Source: an uncultured Bacillota bacterium (lineage in GTDB: Bacteria; Bacillota; Clostridia; Caldicoprobacterales; UBA3941). From it: a DNA stretch of 9,452 nucleotides. The notes below the pieces were generated by a model, which ran no database searches, was not told the origin of the DNA, and was given only the letters and a program-made list of their open reading frames with translations. This document shows, in pieces, positions 6,434-9,452 of this stretch. Location of the stretch: positions 1 through 9,452 of the forward strand of contig CALGOY010000270.1 of NCBI GenBank assembly GCA_937960725.1, read 5' to 3'. How positions within the stretch are numbered: the first letter of the stretch is position 1; each line of letters starts with the position of its first letter. Both the position numbers and the translations under genes were made by a program.

Positions 6434-7024
6434 ATGAGAGACACAAAAATAGTATTCATAGGAATAGCAATTATGGCGATAGCGCCTATTCTGTTCCAGG
6501 GAGGAAGACATATATGGTCAGCGCTTAAGGGACGTGATGTAAAGCATTTATGGCTGCGTTTATTGATAGTTCTGGCAGCAACTTCTGCAGTCGTTCTATT
6601 GGCTGTATCTTTATATCGCTTTACCATAGGCTATCAGGCTCCTTTAGTAGCAGAGCAGTTTCATAGGGAGTTTTCACAAAGGATTGCTGAAAACTTAAGC
6701 GAAGAAGATTATTTGGCCCAGCTGAAGGAAAAGGATTTAGTAACAGCTGATTTTGTTTTTGTGGGAGCTGAAGAAATACAAAGTTTTAATATAGCTTCTG
6801 GAGAATATTCTGTGTCCTTAAGTGAGAATATATATGAGAATGATGATGGAACTATAACTCTATATGCCCACTACGAGCAGGAGGATGGAGAGTTTTATAC
6901 TGCCCTTATACTAACTATGGAAAACAATAGGTGGAGGGTAGTTGAGCATAGAATCTTAACAGAAGAGGAACTGAATGAGGCAGGCCTTCAGAAAAGATTT
7001 TATAAGATTGAGCTAGAGGACTGA
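6434..7024 (+). CDS. Unrecognised two-helix membrane protein with outer domain
   Basis: I do not recognise this 196-aa protein. It has a hydrophobic helix at about residues 5-22 (KIVFIGIAIMAIAPILF), a basic cytoplasmic-looking loop (KGRDVKHLWLR), a second helix at about 40-62 (LLIVLAATSAVVLLAVSLY), and then about 130 residues without membrane segments. That domain is acidic, with helical (EQFHREFSQRIAENLSEEDY) then alternating strand-like stretches (DGTITLYAHYEQEDG, FYTALILTMENNRWRVVEHR). The pattern recalls small NTF2-like/DUF outer domains, but this is only an impression. It starts at ATG 6434 with GGGAGG at 6423-6428 and lies 10 bp after the ATPase and 17 bp before iadA. It is therefore probably co-transcribed with them and may act on peptide or amino-acid uptake. 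Confidence 0.75.
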   Translation: MRDTKIVFIGIAIMAIAPILFQGGRHIWSALKGRDVKHLWLRLLIVLAATSAVVLLAVSLYRFTIGYQAPLVAEQFHREFSQRIAENLSEEDYLAQLKEKDLVTADFVFVGAEEIQSFNIASGEYSVSLSENIYENDDGTITLYAHYEQEDGEFYTALILTMENNRWRVVEHRILTEEELNEAGLQKRFYKIELED

Positions 7025-7041
7025 GATAAAGGAGTAGATAG

Positions 7042-8181
7042 ATGTTTACTTTAATAAAAGGTGCAGAGGTATACGCTCCTGAGTATTTGGGAATTCAGGA
7101 TGTATTGTTTTCATTTGATAAGATAGCTTGGGTATCAGATTCTATCCATGGATTATCCCTGGAAAACTTAGAAGTAATAGATGCTCGCGGCAAGATATTG
7201 ATACCCGGGTTAATAGATCAGCATGTGCATATAATTGGGGGCGGGGGAGAAGGAGGTTTTGATACCAGAACAAAAGAGATCGAGATAGAGTCTTTATTAA
7301 GAGCGGGGATTACTACTGTTGTAGGAGTATTGGGTACCGATGGCATTACCCGTAATTTGGAAGCGCTGTATGCTAAAGCTAAAGAACTGGAAATAAAAGG
7401 CATCACTAGCTATATATATACGGGTTCCTATGGAGTACCTCCGATCACTTTTACAGGGAGGGTAGACAGGGATTTAGTTCTCATCGACAAGGTAATCGGG
7501 GTAGGGGAAATTGCAATCTCAGACCACCGCTCATCCCATCCTACGGAGGAAGAATTGATCCGCATAGCGAGCCAGGCCCGCATGGGAGGTCTTTTGTCAG
7601 GAAAGGCAGGGATTGTACACCTGCATATGGGAGATTATGAGTCCGGTTTAGATATGATAATGGACATTGTAAAAAAAACAGCTATACCTTCTTCGCAGTT
7701 TATACCAACCCATATCAATAGGACTAGTAGACTTTTGGATCAAGGGATTGAATTCTGCCGCATGGGAGGAAGAATTGACTTAACAGCTGGTTTTGAAGAG
7801 AATGAAAACTCTCCTGACTGTATACCTACATGGAGAGCTTTAAATATATGCCTTGATTCTGGCGTTGATATTGATAATATATCTATGAGCTCGGATGGAA
7901 ATGGTAGTGTACCCGTATTTGATGAGTATGGAAACATCCAATCCATAGGAGCCGCCAGCTGTCAAGTGCTCTTTGGAGATTTAAAAAGGATGATCGAAAA
8001 ATGTAATATTCCAATAGATATTGGATTGAGAACTGTAACCATTAATCCAGCCCGCATTTTAAGAATTGATAACAGAAAAGGTGCTATCAGAACAGGCTAT
8101 GACGCAGATTGTGTTTTATTAGATGAAAATTTAAATATTTGTGCTGTGTTTGCAAGAGGAAAAAACGTGCTTACCTTTTAA
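7042..8181 (+). CDS. iadA: Isoaspartyl dipeptidase (beta-aspartyl peptidase), amidohydrolase superfamily
   Basis: IadA hydrolyses beta-aspartyl (isoaspartyl) dipeptides left by breakdown of aged proteins. The 379-aa protein is close to the 390 aa of E. coli IadA, with a small N-terminal beta part, a TIM barrel and a C-terminal return to the beta part (GYDADCVLLDENLNICAVFA). Metal and substrate positions that can be read are H61 and H63 (DQHVHIIGGGGEGG, with E70), Y130 (TGSYGVP), R163 (SDHRSS), H195 (HMGD), H224 and R227 (PTHINR), and D285 (SSDGNGS). At the position of the carbamylated lysine (K162 in E. coli, GVKCAISDH) this protein has E156 (GVGEIAISDH). A Glu bridge is known in some other amidohydrolases, so the enzyme may still be active. 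The start is ATG 7042 with AAAGGAG at 7028-7034. It is last in the importer operon, consistent with salvage of peptides. Its final 11 bp overlap the convergent Spo0E-like gene. Confidence 0.93.
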   Translation: MFTLIKGAEVYAPEYLGIQDVLFSFDKIAWVSDSIHGLSLENLEVIDARGKILIPGLIDQHVHIIGGGGEGGFDTRTKEIEIESLLRAGITTVVGVLGTDGITRNLEALYAKAKELEIKGITSYIYTGSYGVPPITFTGRVDRDLVLIDKVIGVGEIAISDHRSSHPTEEELIRIASQARMGGLLSGKAGIVHLHMGDYESGLDMIMDIVKKTAIPSSQFIPTHINRTSRLLDQGIEFCRMGGRIDLTAGFEENENSPDCIPTWRALNICLDSGVDIDNISMSSDGNGSVPVFDEYGNIQSIGAASCQVLFGDLKRMIEKCNIPIDIGLRTVTINPARILRIDNRKGAIRTGYDADCVLLDENLNICAVFARGKNVLTF

Positions 8182-8344
8182 GTATGCGGATATATTCAGC
8201 GATAAGAACGTCCAATTCCCTGCTCATTTCTAGCACTTTTTTATTTTTTAGATCTATATTTTTTTTATTAAGCATATTTTCTAATAACCGACGCTTTTCT
8301 TTAATTTTGGCAAGCATATCTTTATCAGATATTTTATTGGACAT
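8171..8344 (-). CDS. Spo0E-like aspartyl-phosphate phosphatase
   Basis: A 57-aa protein on the - strand, short enough to be missed by many gene finders. It reads MSNKISDKDMLAKIKEKRRL, then LENMLNKKNIDLKNKKVLEM, then SRELDVLIAEYIRILKR. The spacing of two helices and the signature S-R-E-L-D-x-L-I (residues 41-48) followed by YIR fit the Spo0E family, small helical hairpins that dephosphorylate Spo0A~P and so delay sporulation. The start is ATG at 8344 with a very strong Shine-Dalgarno (AAGGAGG, 8357-8363, 12 nt away). The gene converges on iadA and overlaps it by 11 bp; no terminator is visible between them. The + strand frame over the same bases (8139-8348) lacks a ribosome binding site and is a shadow. 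I am sure of the gene, fairly sure of the family, and cannot say whether its target is Spo0A. Confidence 0.87.
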   Translation of the reverse strand: MSNKISDKDMLAKIKEKRRLLENMLNKKNIDLKNKKVLEMSRELDVLIAEYIRILKR

Positions 8345-8369
8345 TTAATTAATCACCCTCCTTGTATCT

Positions 8370-8400
8370 ATTATGACATATTATTTGGTATTTGTGTTAA
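8370..8400 (-). promoter_or_regulatory. Possible promoter of the Spo0E-like gene
   Basis: On the - strand, an extended -10 TGTCATAAT ends at 8370 (CATAAT 8375-8370). TTAACA (8400-8395) could be a -35, but the spacing is 19 bp. The proposed -35 falls inside the dyad at 8389-8412. The match is modest; it is listed because the gene needs a promoter here. Confidence 0.35.
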
Positions 8401-8412
8401 ATATTACAAATA
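8389..8412. repeat. AT-rich dyad 1 in the spo0E-like/hpf divergent region
   Basis: TATTTGT (8389-8395) and ACAAATA (8406-8412) are 7-nt reverse complements with a 10-nt centre. The 11-mer ATATTACAAAT (8401-8411) recurs exactly 60 bp later in dyad 2, so the two dyads may bind the same regulator. This copy overlaps the proposed -35 of the Spo0E-like gene. Confidence 0.5.
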
Positions 8413-8450
8413 AAGCGGAAATATAACAAAAAAAGACAAAATGTTGAGGG

Positions 8451-8473
8451 AAATTTGTTAATATTACAAATTT
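8451..8473. repeat. AT-rich dyad 2 in the spo0E-like/hpf divergent region
   Basis: AAATTTGT (8451-8458) and ACAAATTT (8466-8473) are perfect 8-nt reverse complements with a 7-nt centre. The dyad shares ATATTACAAAT with dyad 1, and a GCGG follows both copies (8415-8418 and 8474-8477). It lies about 75 bp upstream of the hpf promoter. No U-run follows, so a terminator is unlikely and an operator is the better guess. Confidence 0.5.
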
Positions 8474-8548
8474 GCGGTTTAGAAACTTGTAGGTAGGGTA
8501 AAAATATATTAAAGATTAGTATCGCTTGCAAGTCATAATTGGCGTGCA

Positions 8549-8577
8549 GAAGGAATTACTAGAGTATTATAGAATAA
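8549..8577 (+). promoter_or_regulatory. Sigma-H promoter of hpf
   Basis: GAAGGAATT (8549-8557), an 11-bp spacer and ATAGAATAA (8569-8577) match the B. subtilis sigma-H consensus (RnAGGAWWW, 11-12 bp, RnnGAATWW) at every defined position. Transcription would start near 8585, about 30 nt before the ATG. No good sigma-A promoter competes here. In B. subtilis the homologous gene (yvyD/hpf) is also under sigma-H, which supports the assignment. Confidence 0.8.
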
Positions 8578-8612
8578 AATATTATTAGAATTTTTGAAAG
8601 GAGCTGGCTGCT

Positions 8613-9149
8613 ATGAAGATCATCCTGAGTGGGAAAAACCTAGAAATCACTGAGGCATTGAGGGAGCAGGTCAACAAAAAAGTAAGCAAGTTGGATAGGT
8701 ACTTCAATGAGGATACTGAAGCTCAAGTTACAATGACTGTAGAAAATTATAGGCATATCGTTGAGGTGACTATCCCATTCAATGGAATAGTAATCAGGGC
8801 GGAAGAAGCTACAGATGATATGTATGCATCGATAGACAAAGTCTTGGACAAGTTGGAAAGGCAGATACATAAATATAGGACGAAGTTAGAAAAGAGGATT
8901 AAGTCAGGGGCCTTCAAGTACGAAAAGCCCTTATTCAGCTCCGAAGCCAGTGTAGAGGAAAAAACGCCGAAAGTAGTGAAAACTAAGCGATTTGCCGTGA
9001 AGCCTATGAGCCTAGAAGAAGCTATTCTGCAGATGGAGTTATTGGATCATGACTTTTTTGTATTCACCAATGCAAAGACTGATGATGTAAATGTGTTATA
9101 TAAAAGAAAAGATGGAAACTACGGACTTATAGAGCCGGAATTTTTATAA
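8613..9149 (+). CDS. hpf: Ribosome hibernation promoting factor, long form (HPF/RaiA family)
   Basis: HPF binds the decoding centre of the 30S subunit and pairs idle ribosomes into 100S dimers in starved or stationary cells. The 178-aa length and two-domain layout show the long form. The N-terminal S30AE domain (about residues 1-97) has MKIILSGKNLEITEALREQV and ATDDMYASIDKVLDKLERQI, then the basic helix HKYRTKLEKR. A variable charged linker covers about 100-125, and the C-terminal dimerisation domain (about 126-178) reads RFAVKPMSLEEAILQMELLD, then HDFFVFTNAKTDDVNVLYKR and DGNYGLIEP. The ATG is preceded by AAAGGAG (8597-8603), 9 nt away. It is transcribed alone, from a sigma-H promoter to a terminator 22 bp after the stop. 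The family is often named raiA, which matters for the candidate RNA at 2901-3186. Confidence 0.97.
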   Translation: MKIILSGKNLEITEALREQVNKKVSKLDRYFNEDTEAQVTMTVENYRHIVEVTIPFNGIVIRAEEATDDMYASIDKVLDKLERQIHKYRTKLEKRIKSGAFKYEKPLFSSEASVEEKTPKVVKTKRFAVKPMSLEEAILQMELLDHDFFVFTNAKTDDVNVLYKRKDGNYGLIEPEFL

Positions 9150-9170
9150 TATCAAAATAAAAGCAAACTC

Positions 9171-9197
9171 AAGGAGGAGGATATAATCCTCCTTTTT
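9171..9197 (+). terminator. Intrinsic terminator of hpf
   Basis: AAGGAGGAGGAT (9171-9182) pairs with ATCCTCCTTTTT (9186-9197), 8 Watson-Crick pairs at the top, two G-U pairs and two A-U pairs at the base, around an ATA loop. The stem ends in a T-run. The AGGAGG inside it is not a ribosome binding site, as no start codon follows within range. Confidence 0.85.
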
Positions 9198-9261
9198 ATA
9201 TTTTGGTAAAGCGAAATTACAAAGATTTATAACAAACTGATGCCAAAGTATTATGAAAATA

Positions 9262-9291
9262 TTGACATTAATTAAGTACAAATGTTACAAT
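9262..9291 (+). promoter_or_regulatory. Strong sigma-A promoter with extended -10
   Basis: A perfect TTGACA (9262-9267), an 18-bp spacer and TACAAT (9286-9291) preceded by TG (9283-9284), which makes an extended -10. It drives the partial gene starting at 9334 with a leader of about 35 nt. Confidence 0.85.
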
Positions 9292-9333
9292 AATATGCAC
9301 ACGGTTGCATAAATAATAAAAAAGGGGGTATCT

Positions 9334-9452
9334 ATGGGTAAAGCCATGAAAGTTAAGGATTGGTATAGACAAAGAAAATATTTATTTATGGTGTTGTGTG
9401 TAGTGGTAATAATTGCCGGGATTTCTGCCGGTATTTTGTTGTCAAATCACGG
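9334..9452 (+). CDS. N-terminal part of a membrane-anchored protein, cut by window end
   Basis: Thirty-nine codons are visible: MGKAMKVKDWYRQRKYLFMV, then LCVVVIIAGISAGILLSNHG (the last codon is incomplete). A basic start is followed by one hydrophobic segment at about residues 17-36, that is, an uncleaved signal anchor or signal peptide leading to an outer domain that is not in the window. The ribosome binding site AAAGGGGG (9321-9328) is 5 nt from the ATG. There is a strong promoter of its own. The family cannot be told from this piece. Confidence 0.8.
   Translation, partial: MGKAMKVKDWYRQRKYLFMVLCVVVIIAGISAGILLSNH

Noticed and set aside
7671..7678. Run of eight A residues in iadA as a frameshift or slippage site
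   Set aside because: The reading frame and family motifs continue undisturbed on both sides, and no alternative frame of interest follows.
8139..8348. 69-aa frame on the + strand after iadA
   Set aside because: It has no ribosome binding site and is antisense to the Spo0E-like gene, which has a strong one and a family signature.
1..9452. CRISPR array, tRNA, rRNA, insertion sequence or prophage
   Set aside because: No repeat-spacer pattern, no cloverleaf-type sequence, no transposase or integrase and no target-site duplications were seen on either strand.

Overview
The window looks like the end of a contig from a low-GC, motile, probably endospore-forming member of the Clostridia. The evidence is AT-rich intergenic DNA, strong AGGAGG-type ribosome binding sites, consensus sigma-A promoters, flagellar late genes, a Spo0E-like phosphatase and a near-perfect sigma-H promoter. 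I cannot assign a genus. Bases 1-48 are not biological: they match the 3' 48 nt of the Illumina TruSeq universal (P5) adapter. Genomic sequence starts at base 49, inside fliD.

Layout: (1) 49-2837 is a flagellar block on the + strand: fliD (5'-truncated), fliS and a FlgN/FliT-like chaperone gene. (2) 2864-3575 is a self-contained transcription unit. A consensus promoter starts at the foot of a roughly 286-nt structured RNA closed by a perfect 14-bp helix, followed by a 90-aa double zinc-ribbon protein and a strong intrinsic terminator. The RNA is a candidate member of the raiA-motif class, but that assignment is from context and architecture only. (3) 3576-4026 has no gene. It holds a perfect Spo0A box, a cluster of seven same-strand DnaA-box-like 9-mers (three exact TTATNCACA) and about 180 bp of roughly 80% AT DNA. 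It resembles an origin or a DnaA-titration site, but dnaA is not nearby. (4) 4027-8181 is a polar amino-acid ABC importer (lipoprotein, permease, ATPase) followed by an unrecognised membrane protein and an isoaspartyl dipeptidase (iadA). This suggests scavenging of amino acids and damaged isoaspartyl peptides. (5) 8171-8344 on the - strand is a 57-aa Spo0E-like gene that overlaps the end of iadA tail to tail. (6) 8345-8612 is a divergent regulatory region with two AT-rich dyads and a sigma-H promoter leading to hpf (8613-9149), the long-form ribosome hibernation factor. (7) 9262-9452 is a strong extended -10 promoter and the first 39 codons of a membrane-anchored protein cut by the window end.

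The genes share a theme of transition-state and starvation physiology: motility, amino-acid uptake, salvage of aged peptides, control of Spo0A phosphorylation, ribosome hibernation under sigma-H, and DnaA/Spo0A sites. The most interesting parts are the structured RNA with its zinc-ribbon gene, the DnaA-box cluster beside a Spo0A box, the Spo0E-like gene missed by length cut-offs, and the Lys-to-Glu change at the metal-bridging position of IadA. All assignments come from reading the sequence; no database search was run.
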